Source of the DNA: Deltaproteobacteria bacterium
Lineage (GTDB): Bacteria > Myxococcota_A > UBA9160 > SZUA-336
DNA length: 6,046 nt
Assembly: GCA_030673955.1 (NCBI GenBank)
Contig: DAOVBF010000085.1
Span: 1-6,046 of the forward strand
Direction: 5' to 3'
Part shown: in pieces, positions 1-5,950 of the stretch
Numbering within the stretch: position 1 is the stretch's first letter
Layout: each line of letters starts with the position of its first letter
Position numbers and translations under genes: made by a program
The notes under the pieces: model-generated
What the model saw: only the letters and a program-made list of their open reading frames with translations
What the model was told of the DNA's origin: nothing
Database searches by the model: none

Positions 1-140
1 CTCCGGGGGGGGGGGGGGGGGGTGTTTGCGGGGGGGGTGGTGGTTGTTTTGGGTGGGGCGGGGTGACTGCTTGTTGGGGGGGGTGGTGTTGGGTGTTGGG
101 TTGCCCCCCGGGGGTTTTGTGGGTTGGGCACTCGTGTCCC
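1..140. other. Low-complexity G/T-rich contig end, probable sequencing or assembly artefact
   Basis: The stretch opens with a run of 18 G (positions 5-22) and continues almost entirely as G and T. The only A in the first 129 bases is at position 66, whereas A is common in the rest of the window. Conceptual translation in the frame of the downstream gene is Trp/Gly/Cys-rich and unlike any HAD hydrolase N-terminus, although the frame should carry one here. Base-poor, G-dominated calls at a contig edge are typical of two-colour Illumina dark-cycle reads. A genuine G-quadruplex-forming tract is a less likely alternative. Confidence 0.7.
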
Positions 141-755
141 CCCCAGGCCCTCGCGCGCGCCGAAGCCGCTGCCCGGCCCGCGGTCTCGGACCACATCACG
201 CTGGGGAATTCCACCGAGTCCCAGGACGTCTTTCGCTTCTACCTGCGGAAGCTTCTCGAAGGTGTGCTGGAGACCGAGGAGCCAGAGCGGGTCGACCTGG
301 CCGATCGCTGGGCCGCCGTTCTGAACCAGCCTGCGCTGAGGGAGCGCCTCTGGACGAGCGTCTTGCCGGGGGTCCGGGGGACGCTACCCGCCCTGCGCGA
401 GGCGGGCCTCAAGCTCGTGATCGTGAGCAACTCGGACGGAACGATGGAATCCGCCCTGGTACGCGCAGGGCTACGACACCTGCTCGACGCGGTCGTCGAC
501 TCGACCCGGGTGGGCTTCGAGAAGCCCGACCCGCGTATCTTTCTGCACGCACTCGAGGTCGCCCGCGCACGGCCCGAGCACACACTCCACGTTGGCGACC
601 TCTACGCAGCCGACGTAGCCGGCGCGCGTGCCGCTGGAATCCACGCTGTGTTGCTGGATCCATTCGGTGACTGGACGCACGTCGATTGTCCGACGCGGCC
701 GGACCTGGAGAGCCTGGGGCGTGAGATTCTCGGCGCCCGACGCGCTATGAGTTGA
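63..755 (+). CDS. HAD-superfamily hydrolase, N-terminus missing or corrupted
   Basis: This is a haloacid-dehalogenase-type phosphohydrolase, probably cytosolic, acting on an unidentified small phosphorylated metabolite. Recognisable protein starts near base 144. It runs from a helical cap region (ALARAEAAAR, then FRFYLRKLLEG) into the Rossmann core with motif II (VIVSNSDG, the conserved Ser), motif III Lys in GFEKPDPRIF, and motif IV (HVGDLYAADVAGARAAG, the acidic GD...D pair). Motif I (DxDxT/V, the nucleophilic Asp), which should lie some 40 residues further upstream, is absent. Its place is taken by the artefactual G/T-rich sequence. The frame is open to the window edge, and the GTG at 63 is only the first formal start; I do not trust it. 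The gene is therefore 5'-incomplete as read, not necessarily a pseudogene. It converges on the next gene with a single base between the stop codons. Family membership is solid, the substrate is unknown. Confidence 0.75.
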   Translation: MTACWGGWCWVLGCPPGVLWVGHSCPPQALARAEAAARPAVSDHITLGNSTESQDVFRFYLRKLLEGVLETEEPERVDLADRWAAVLNQPALRERLWTSVLPGVRGTLPALREAGLKLVIVSNSDGTMESALVRAGLRHLLDAVVDSTRVGFEKPDPRIFLHALEVARARPEHTLHVGDLYAADVAGARAAGIHAVLLDPFGDWTHVDCPTRPDLESLGREILGARRAMS

Positions 756-756
756 T

Positions 757-1203
757 TCAGCCCAGCACCAGCCGCACCGCCTCCTCGGGTGTGCGGGCTC
801 TCAGCATCGCGGGATCCACATCCCAGGACCCGAGGCTGACGACGCGCTTGCCTCGCTTCAGCGCAAAGGCGATCTCGGAAAGTGTTCCGTACGCGCCACC
901 GACGGCGACAAACGCCTCAGCGCTGTTGGCCAGGATCACGTTACGCGCGTCGCCGATGCCCGTGGCGATGGCTACGCGCACATAGGCATTCGCTTCTTCC
1001 GGCGAACTCCCCGGCACCACGCCGATCACCAGGCCCCCGGCCTCGTGTGCGCCCTGCGACGCGGCTGCCATGACACCGTCGAGTCCGCCGGTGATCAGCA
1101 CGCAGCCGGCTGCGGCCAGCAAGCGGCCCACCTCGCGAGCCGCCGCATCCGTCTCGGAGTCCGGAGTGCCTGTGCCAATCACGGCAATGACCCGGGGCCG
1201 CAT
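757..1203 (-). CDS. TIGR00725-family Rossmann-fold (SLOG/LOG-like) protein
   Basis: This 148-residue protein is a small single-domain Rossmann-like nucleotide-binding protein related to the LOG/lysine-decarboxylase-like superfamily. Visible features are the N-terminal beta strand and turn (VIAVIGTGTP, residues 5-14), the ITGGLDGVMAAAS segment (37-49), PGSSPEEAN (64-72), the ARN pair (R87, N88), and VGGAYGTLSE (101-110), a variant of the LOG motif PGGxGTxxE. LOG proteins are cytokinin-activating nucleotide phosphoribohydrolases, but members of this shorter group have no firmly assigned substrate, so only nucleotide binding or hydrolysis is inferred. Length fits the family. The ATG at 1203 is followed at once by the first strand, which supports the start. 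It stands alone on the minus strand, divergent from the membrane-protein gene and converging on the HAD gene. Confidence 0.85.
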   Translation of the reverse strand: MRPRVIAVIGTGTPDSETDAAAREVGRLLAAAGCVLITGGLDGVMAAASQGAHEAGGLVIGVVPGSSPEEANAYVRVAIATGIGDARNVILANSAEAFVAVGGAYGTLSEIAFALKRGKRVVSLGSWDVDPAMLRARTPEEAVRLVLG

Positions 1204-1347
1204 CGGATCAGCCTAGCGCACACCGAGCCATCGAAGCCGGACGTTTGCTGCGGCTGGGGCGGGATTCACGGGCGAGAGAGGTTACCCTCTGCACCCAAGG
1301 GGGGCGAGGCTCGGTCCACCGGGTCTACGTTTGCGGGGGGAAGAGAA
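1204..1347. promoter_or_regulatory. Divergent intergenic region, presumed promoters for both sides
   Basis: These 144 bases separate two divergent starts, so they should hold a promoter in each direction. I find no convincing -35/-10 pair on either strand. A short inverted repeat (AGAGG-TTAC-CCTCT, 1277-1290) lies 57 bases upstream of the membrane-protein start. It is small enough to be chance. The + strand start is preceded by a purine-rich GGGGGGAAGAG stretch that can act as a ribosome binding site. Confidence 0.35.
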
Positions 1348-1749
1348 ATGGTCAGGCGTCTGGGCATGGCGTATTTCGCGGGCGCCGTCGGAGCCCTGGT
1401 CGCCTCACTTCTATTCTGGCTTGCCGGACAAACCGATCTGTTGGCAGCGATCGGCGTCTCGCTGGCGCCGCAGCTGAGCTGGAGCTGGTTGCAGCCGCGC
1501 TTGCTCTGGGGAAGCCTGTTCGGGCTGGGATATCCCCTGGTCAGACGGCGTGGCTTCTCGCCGGTGCGAACGGGCTTGGTCCTCTCCTTGTTACCGAGCG
1601 TCGTGCAGCTCTTCGTGGTCATGCCCCAGGCCGGGCAGGGCTTCCTGGGACTCTCGCAGGGAGGTTTTACACCGCTGGTCGTGCTGGCAACAAACGCGGT
1701 CTGGGGCTGGGCCATGGCCCGGATCATGATTTCGGCGGGCCACTCCTGA
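1348..1749 (+). CDS. Small integral membrane protein of unknown function
   Basis: The protein has 133 residues and about four hydrophobic segments, near 7-27, 51-64, 74-92 and 107-128. Between them are short positively charged stretches (RR at 3-4, RRR at 66-68) that would favour the cytoplasmic side. A conserved-looking character comes from Trp/Pro/Leu-rich loops (SWSWLQPRLLWGSLFGLG) and the NAVWGWAMA end. I do not recognise a named domain and assign no function. The ATG at 1348 is chosen because it follows a purine-rich GGGGGGAAGAG ribosome-binding stretch and begins with MVRRL just before the first membrane helix. The open frame upstream of it is not hydrophobic and crosses the divergent promoter region. 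The stop TGA (1747-1749) overlaps the proposed CTG start of the next gene, so the two are probably translated together. It may be a membrane partner of that enzyme, but this rests on gene order only. Confidence 0.75.
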   Translation: MVRRLGMAYFAGAVGALVASLLFWLAGQTDLLAAIGVSLAPQLSWSWLQPRLLWGSLFGLGYPLVRRRGFSPVRTGLVLSLLPSVVQLFVVMPQAGQGFLGLSQGGFTPLVVLATNAVWGWAMARIMISAGHS

Positions 1750-3275
1750 CCGTCGCGAGCCCCAAACCCGCTTCGCTTGGACTGATCGCCAGCGGACATC
1801 CTGCGGTAAGCACAGCGGGCGCGGAGATCCTGCGCGCGGGCGGCAATGCGTTCGACGCCACTGTGGCAGCCGGCTTCGCCAGCACGGTTGTGGAGCCCGC
1901 GCTCACCAGTCTGGGAGGCGGCGGCTTCCTACTGGCCTACGACGCCACGCGTCGCGCGGCCACGCTCTTCGACTTCTTCGTGGACACACCGGGTCGGGGG
2001 CGTACAGCTGCAGCGCTCGAGCCACACTTCATTCCGATGACCGTATATTTCACAGCCTCCGAGCAGGTCTTCAACGTCGGACGGGGATCGGTGGCGGTTC
2101 CGGGCACCCTGAGGGGTTTGCTGCGCGTGCACGAGCGACTGGGGCGATTGCCTCTCTGCGACGTACTCAACCCCGCCATCTCACTGGCTCGCAAGGGTGT
2201 CAGGCTGAACCATCACCAAGCTCACTTCCTCGAGATTCTGAATCCGATCATGCGCCTGACCCCGCGGAGTCGAGCGCTGTACACCCGGGAAGGTGCGCCG
2301 TTTGCCAGCGGAGACCTGTTGCGCAACCCGGGGCTCGCGGACTTCCTGGAAACACTGCCCCGCGATGGGGCCGCGAGCTTTTACAGAGGTAAGCTCGCGG
2401 ATCAGATCAACCGCGAGATGCGCGAGGACGGGATTCTCACAGCGGAGGATCTCGCCAGCTACGAGGTGATCGAAAGAACGCCGCTCGAGGTCGGGTACCG
2501 AGCCCACCATGTGCTGACGAACCCCCCGCCCTCCTTCGGGGGTTCCCTGCTGACCCTCTCGCTCACACTGCTCGAGACCCAGCGCTTGGGAGAGCTGAGC
2601 TGGGGCTCGGAAGACCACCTCACGCTTCTCGTCGCGCTTCAGATGGAAGTGGACCAGCTGCGAGAAACGGTCCGCCTGGCGCCTGCCGAGGTTCCGCCGG
2701 AGGCTCGCGCACAGAGCGTCCATCGCTTGCGCCGGGCTTTCCGGGGTACAACACACATTTGCGTTTCTGATGCGGAAGGCAATGTAGCCAGCATGACGAA
2801 CTCCAATGGCGAGGGATCGGGCTTCATCGTGCCGGAGACCGGGATCATGCTCAACAACATGATGGGGGAGGACGACCTGCATCCCGACGGCTTCCATGCG
2901 AGCCCGCCCGGGGAGCGGGTGTCATCGATGATGTCACCCACCTTGGTCCTGCGCGACGGCCGCCCTCGTCTTGCGCTCGGGAGCGGGGGTAGCAAACGCA
3001 TCCGCAGCGCGATCCTCCAGGTTCTGACGCAATTCATCGACTTCGAGCGGGAGATCGGCCCGGCGGTCGAGGCCCCGCGGATCCACTGGGACGGCGAAAA
3101 GGTTCAGGTGGAGCCGGGCTTTCCGAAGGCAATAACGGAGGCATTGGCGCAACGCTGGCCCGTCAATCTCTGGAGCGAGCGCGAGATTTACTTCGGCGGC
3201 GTTCACGCGGTCGTCCCGGGGCAGTGCGGGGCGTCCGATCCCAGACGGGGCGGCGCCATCGAGACCGTGGGCTGA
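1746..3275 (+). CDS. Gamma-glutamyltransferase-like N-terminal-nucleophile hydrolase (lidless type)
   Basis: Enzymes of this family are made as one chain that cuts itself before a threonine, which then transfers or hydrolyses gamma-glutamyl groups of glutathione and related amides. From the proposed start there are 509 residues. The large-subunit part holds GHPAVSTAGAEILRAGGNAFDA (17-38) and TSLGGGGFLL (54-63). The predicted cleavage and nucleophile site is T335 in GTTHICVSD (334-342). It is followed by the small-subunit motifs TNSNGEGSGF (351-360), MLNNMMGEDD (368-377), SSMMSPTLV (393-401), LGSGGSKRI (411-419), and the terminal GASDPRRGGA. Against E. coli Ggt the lid loop is missing, and the DYR motif with substrate-binding Arg114 reads DFF (76-78). 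No signal peptide is visible, unlike the periplasmic E. coli enzyme. No ATG, GTG or TTG lies in frame between about 1250 and the conserved domain. CTG at 1746 overlaps the upstream stop as CTGA, with GGCGGG 6 bases before it. Family call is strong; substrate and start are less sure. Confidence 0.85.
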   Translation: MTVASPKPASLGLIASGHPAVSTAGAEILRAGGNAFDATVAAGFASTVVEPALTSLGGGGFLLAYDATRRAATLFDFFVDTPGRGRTAAALEPHFIPMTVYFTASEQVFNVGRGSVAVPGTLRGLLRVHERLGRLPLCDVLNPAISLARKGVRLNHHQAHFLEILNPIMRLTPRSRALYTREGAPFASGDLLRNPGLADFLETLPRDGAASFYRGKLADQINREMREDGILTAEDLASYEVIERTPLEVGYRAHHVLTNPPPSFGGSLLTLSLTLLETQRLGELSWGSEDHLTLLVALQMEVDQLRETVRLAPAEVPPEARAQSVHRLRRAFRGTTHICVSDAEGNVASMTNSNGEGSGFIVPETGIMLNNMMGEDDLHPDGFHASPPGERVSSMMSPTLVLRDGRPRLALGSGGSKRIRSAILQVLTQFIDFEREIGPAVEAPRIHWDGEKVQVEPGFPKAITEALAQRWPVNLWSEREIYFGGVHAVVPGQCGASDPRRGGAIETVG

Positions 3276-3324
3276 GATACGAACGCAGTCGCAAGTCGCG
3301 CGGCTGCTCCCGGTACGCTAAAGC
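3276..3324. other. Short intergenic gap within the probable operon
   Basis: These 49 bases separate the transferase stop from the Nudix start. I see no T-run terminator hairpin and no clear Shine-Dalgarno sequence. Lack of a terminator favours cotranscription of the Nudix gene with the two genes before it. Confidence 0.4.
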
Positions 3325-3960
3325 TTGCACGTGCGCAGAACCCTGCTAGAGATCGCGGATGAGCTCCGCGGATTGGCCGGCACGGGTCTTCACTACACCG
3401 AAAGTCACTTTGACCGCGAACGCTACGAGCGGCTGATGCGCATCGCCGCGCGTCTCGCGGCACTCGAGCAACCCGAGAGCGCTGCGGAGTACGAGCACCT
3501 GTACCGGCTCGCCGACGAGGGCTATGTAACCCCGAAGCTCGATGTTCGCATGGCGGTCTTCCGTGACGACCAAGTACTGCTGGTTCATGAGCGGGCCGAC
3601 GGGCGCTGGGCCCTGCCCGGCGGCTTCGTGGATATCGGGGACAGCCCAGCCGAGGCCGCAACACGCGAGACGGCCGAGGAGGCGGGGGTCGACGTCCGCG
3701 TGCGCCGACTCGTAGGCATTTTCGACAACCGGCACCAGCCCGAGAGCCCACCGTACTTGTTTCATGTGCACAAGCTGGTGTTCACCGGCGAGCTGATCGA
3801 CCCGACGGCACAGCCGCGCGGCGCGGGAGAGACCCGCGATGCGCGCTTCCACTCGATCTCCGCTCTACCGGAGCTTTCCCTGGGCCGCACGGTGCCATTC
3901 CACATCGAAGAGGCGCTGCGCGTGCAACGCGACCCGTATGCGCCCCCCTACTTCGACTGA
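3325..3960 (+). CDS. Nudix hydrolase with N-terminal Nudix_N_2-type domain (ADP-ribose/NDP-X pyrophosphatase-like)
   Basis: This 211-residue soluble protein probably hydrolyses a nucleoside diphosphate linked to another moiety, such as ADP-ribose or an NDP-sugar. The N-terminal 65 residues match the helical domain found ahead of Nudix in this group: LLEIADELRGLAGTGLHYT (7-25), FDRERYERLMRIA (29-41). The Nudix domain follows from KLDVRMAVF (71-79) with WALPGGFVDIGDSPAE (95-110). Its box reads G100-x5-D106-x7-R114-E115-T-A-E118-E119-A-G121-V, so the metal-binding Glu residues of REUxEE are present. The first Glu of the canonical box is replaced by Asp. The start is taken as TTG at 3325, which places the N-terminal domain at the usual distance. 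GTG at 3331, two codons on, is equally possible, and neither has a good ribosome binding site. It lies 49 bases after the transferase gene on the same strand and converges on the CLC gene with 22 bases between stops. Family sure, substrate inferred. Confidence 0.9.
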   Translation: MHVRRTLLEIADELRGLAGTGLHYTESHFDRERYERLMRIAARLAALEQPESAAEYEHLYRLADEGYVTPKLDVRMAVFRDDQVLLVHERADGRWALPGGFVDIGDSPAEAATRETAEEAGVDVRVRRLVGIFDNRHQPESPPYLFHVHKLVFTGELIDPTAQPRGAGETRDARFHSISALPELSLGRTVPFHIEEALRVQRDPYAPPYFD

Positions 3961-3982
3961 ACCTACCAGCGGAGCAAGTACC
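3961..3982. other. Convergent gap between Nudix and CLC stops, no terminator visible
   Basis: Only 22 bases lie between the stop codons of two converging genes. I see no stem-loop followed by a T-run on either strand, so transcription from each side probably continues into the other gene or ends by a factor-dependent mechanism. Confidence 0.4.
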
Positions 3983-5794
3983 CTATGTCTCGCGCCGGCG
4001 GGCGAGCTCCTGTCCGTACGCCCTCATCATGTCCCGATAATCGAGCATCCCGATGATGCGCGGCGGGCGCCCCTCCCGAGCCACGTCGAGCACAGGGATC
4101 TGTGGACAGCCGGAGGCTCGAAAGAGCTCGTGGGCGCGGTAGAGATCATCGTCGCGGTGTAGGTTGAAGGGCGGCGCGCAGATGTCGCCGGCCACAACAA
4201 CGTAGTTGAGCTGGTGCTCGTCCATGACGGGGCGCAGCTGCTCGGCAGTCAGCAGACCCACCAGACGCCCGTCGGAATCCACGACCGGCACCGTCGCCTC
4301 GCGGCTCGCGACGATCAGCTCACGCAGCGCCTGAAAACCCGTTCCGGGTGTTACGGTCGGGATGTCGATCGTCTCGTTGAAGACGTCGGAGACGTTCATC
4401 TCCTCCAGGACGTTGATGGTGAGATCTGCGATGTGCGCGGGGGAGTGGAAGCGGTCCTTCAGCTGGTTCTCGTAAATCGAAATGTGCCGCATGAGCAGGA
4501 TCGCCACGACCGAGACCAGCATGAGCGGCGGGAGGAGTGCGTAGCCGCCGGTCATCTCCGTCACCATGAGCATGGCCCCAATGGGAGCACTGGCGACCCC
4601 GGCAAAGAAGCTGGCCATGCCGACGAGCACGTAGGCGCTGGGGTGGGGAAAGAGCTCGGGCGCGATCAGCTGCCCACCGTAGCCAATCACGCCCCCCAGC
4701 ATCCCACCGATGAACAGGGTGGGGCCGAAGACGCCCCCACTACCCCCGGAGCCAATCGTGAGGGAGGTCGCCAAGATCTTCGCCAGCAGGATCCAGCCCA
4801 TGGTCTGAATCACGAGCTGCCCGTCCAGCGCCTCCTGGATGTAACCCCACCCGGCTCCGTACGCCTGGGGAAAGGTCAGACCGATTAGCCCCACGCCCAG
4901 GCCGCCCAGCATTGGGCGCAGCGGGCGCGGAATCGGCAGGCGCCGGAAGACCCGATCGCGTGTTCCGTAGAAGAGCCGGATATAGCCCCAGCCAACGGGG
5001 ACCGTGATCAGCGCGAGCAGGAGATAGCCCGGCACCTCGAGCGGTGTCAGTAGCGGGAACTCTGGAACCGCGAAGATGCGCTGCCCGCCGATCAGCAGGA
5101 TGAAGAGTACGTAGGCCGTCACCGAAGAGATGACGCAGGGGATCAGTGCGTCGGACTCGAAGTCCTCGTGGTAGAGCACCTCGATCGCCGTGATGGCGCT
5201 GCCGAGGGGCGCGCGGAAGATGGCGCCCAGACCACCGGCGGCGCCGGCGAGCAGGAGAACCCGTCGATCGCGCGCGGTCAGGCCCAGTCGCGTGCCCAAG
5301 AACGAGCCGAGTCCGGCTCCGATCTGCATGATGGGACCTTCCTTGCCCGCGCTACCGCCGCCCGCCAGCGTGCACAGCGTGGCGATCCCCTTGACGAACG
5401 GCACCCGCGTTCGGATCACGCCACGCTGATGGTGGAACGCCCGGATCATCTCGTCCGTCCCGTGGCCCTCGGCCTCCGGCGCGAAGCGGTAGACCAGAAG
5501 CCCGGACAGCAACCCTCCGACCACCGGCAGCAGGAAGAAGACCCAGCGCCTGGGCTCACCGCTGCCCACGGCCTCGAGGTGGACGACGGCGTCTCCAGGC
5601 GGGATGGGCTGCGGCATGCCGGCCAGCAGACCGAAGGTGAGCTGGCTGGCCACCTCCAGAGCGAGGAAGAAGAGTGCGGCCACCAGGCCGGACGCCAAGC
5701 CCATGACGATCCCGTACGCGATCCAACGGGTCGGGCTGTCCTGTAGACGCGCCAGGAAGCCGCTTCTGCCAGTCTGCTGAGTAACCACGACCAC
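3983..5794 (-). CDS. CLC-family chloride channel/transporter with C-terminal CBS-domain pair
   Basis: This 603-residue inner-membrane protein conducts or exchanges Cl- or related anions as a homodimer. The membrane domain covers about 25-445. Anion-pathway motif 1 reads GHGTD (110-114) where E. coli ClcA has GSGIP. Motif 2 is GKEGP (150-154) with the gating glutamate E152. Motif 3 is GVFGP (354-358), and Y441 in SIYENQL fits the pore tyrosine (E. coli Y445). At the internal proton-glutamate position (E. coli E203), counted ten residues after the APL proline, the residue is V206, with E205 retaining the preceding Glu. The cytoplasmic C-terminus carries two CBS domains, about 465-525 (TVPVVDSDGRLVGLLT) and 533-597 (PQIPVLD, IIGMLDYRDMM), which in this family commonly bind adenine nucleotides and modulate gating. 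The GTG at 5794 is the first in-frame start; GTG at 5788 is an alternative, and both follow a weak CTGGGG. Channel versus exchanger is inferred from one residue. Confidence 0.93.
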   Translation of the reverse strand: MVVVTQQTGRSGFLARLQDSPTRWIAYGIVMGLASGLVAALFFLALEVASQLTFGLLAGMPQPIPPGDAVVHLEAVGSGEPRRWVFFLLPVVGGLLSGLLVYRFAPEAEGHGTDEMIRAFHHQRGVIRTRVPFVKGIATLCTLAGGGSAGKEGPIMQIGAGLGSFLGTRLGLTARDRRVLLLAGAAGGLGAIFRAPLGSAITAIEVLYHEDFESDALIPCVISSVTAYVLFILLIGGQRIFAVPEFPLLTPLEVPGYLLLALITVPVGWGYIRLFYGTRDRVFRRLPIPRPLRPMLGGLGVGLIGLTFPQAYGAGWGYIQEALDGQLVIQTMGWILLAKILATSLTIGSGGSGGVFGPTLFIGGMLGGVIGYGGQLIAPELFPHPSAYVLVGMASFFAGVASAPIGAMLMVTEMTGGYALLPPLMLVSVVAILLMRHISIYENQLKDRFHSPAHIADLTINVLEEMNVSDVFNETIDIPTVTPGTGFQALRELIVASREATVPVVDSDGRLVGLLTAEQLRPVMDEHQLNYVVVAGDICAPPFNLHRDDDLYRAHELFRASGCPQIPVLDVAREGRPPRIIGMLDYRDMMRAYGQELARRRET

Positions 5795-5849
5795 CCCAGC
5801 GGGAAGAGCCGCGGAGTCTACCGAATGGTCACAGTACTAGCGCGGTATC

Positions 5850-5866
5850 GGCCGGCGCGTCCGGCC
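5850..5866. repeat. GC-rich hairpin, 6-bp stem and 5-base loop
   Basis: GGCCGG (5850-5855) and CCGGCC (5861-5866) are perfect inverted copies around CGCGT. It lies 56 bases upstream of the CLC start. No T-run follows on either strand, so it is not a standard intrinsic terminator. It could be a protein-binding palindrome or a leader hairpin, or chance in GC-rich DNA. Confidence 0.4.
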
Positions 5867-5902
5867 AGGCGGGTGGGGGCGCGCTGAGACGGAGCCCCGG
5901 CA

Positions 5903-5936
5903 CGGCACCCCGCCGCCGCGACGCGACCGGGTGCCG
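5903..5936 (-). terminator. Possible terminator-like stem-loop without T-run
   Basis: CGGCACCC (5903-5910) pairs perfectly with GGGTGCCG (5929-5936), giving an 8-bp stem around an 18-base GC-rich loop. A slipped pairing CCGGCAC (5897-5903) with GTGCCGG (5931-5937) is also possible. It follows the stop of the minus-strand gene at 5952 by about 15 bases and precedes the CLC gene. Position suits termination, but the missing T-run leaves this weak. Confidence 0.3.
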
Positions 5937-5950
5937 GACTGGAGGAGTCC
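5936..5950 (-). repeat. Small hairpin directly after a minus-strand stop codon
   Basis: GGACT (5936-5940) and AGTCC (5946-5950) form a 5-bp stem around GGAGG. Read on the minus strand, it begins two bases after the TAG of the partial gene. It abuts the larger stem-loop at 5903-5936, sharing base 5936. Tandem hairpins just after a stop may serve to end or stabilise the transcript; no T-run is present. Confidence 0.3.

Noticed and set aside
26..670. Overlapping plus-strand open frame across the HAD gene
   Set aside because: Arg-rich shadow of the HAD coding frame, which holds all the conserved motifs.
1045..1347. Extension of the membrane protein upstream to 1045
   Set aside because: It would run through the divergent intergenic region and into the opposite gene; the ATG at 1348 has a purine-rich leader and starts directly before the first membrane helix.
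1245..1745. Extension of the gamma-glutamyltransferase upstream to an initiation codon at 1245
   Set aside because: The extra 167 residues are Arg/Gly-rich, resemble no protein, and overlap the membrane-protein gene in another frame whose hydrophobic pattern is clearly coding.
2181..2897. A 238-codon minus-strand open frame inside the gamma-glutamyltransferase gene
   Set aside because: It is antisense to conserved enzyme motifs, has no recognisable domain, and is a common by-product of GC-rich codon use.
4214..4888. A 224-codon plus-strand open frame antisense to the CLC gene
   Set aside because: Same reasoning: hydrophilic, no domain, fully covered by the CLC coding sequence.
5168..5746. 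A 192-codon plus-strand open frame antisense to the CLC gene
   Set aside because: The translation is Arg/Gln/Glu/His-rich and low in hydrophobic residues, typical of the complement of a membrane-protein gene; the opposite strand encodes clear CLC motifs.
5810..5850. Minus-strand TAGACT as a possible -10 element for the CLC gene
   Set aside because: No matching -35 sequence stands at a suitable distance, so it is no better than chance.
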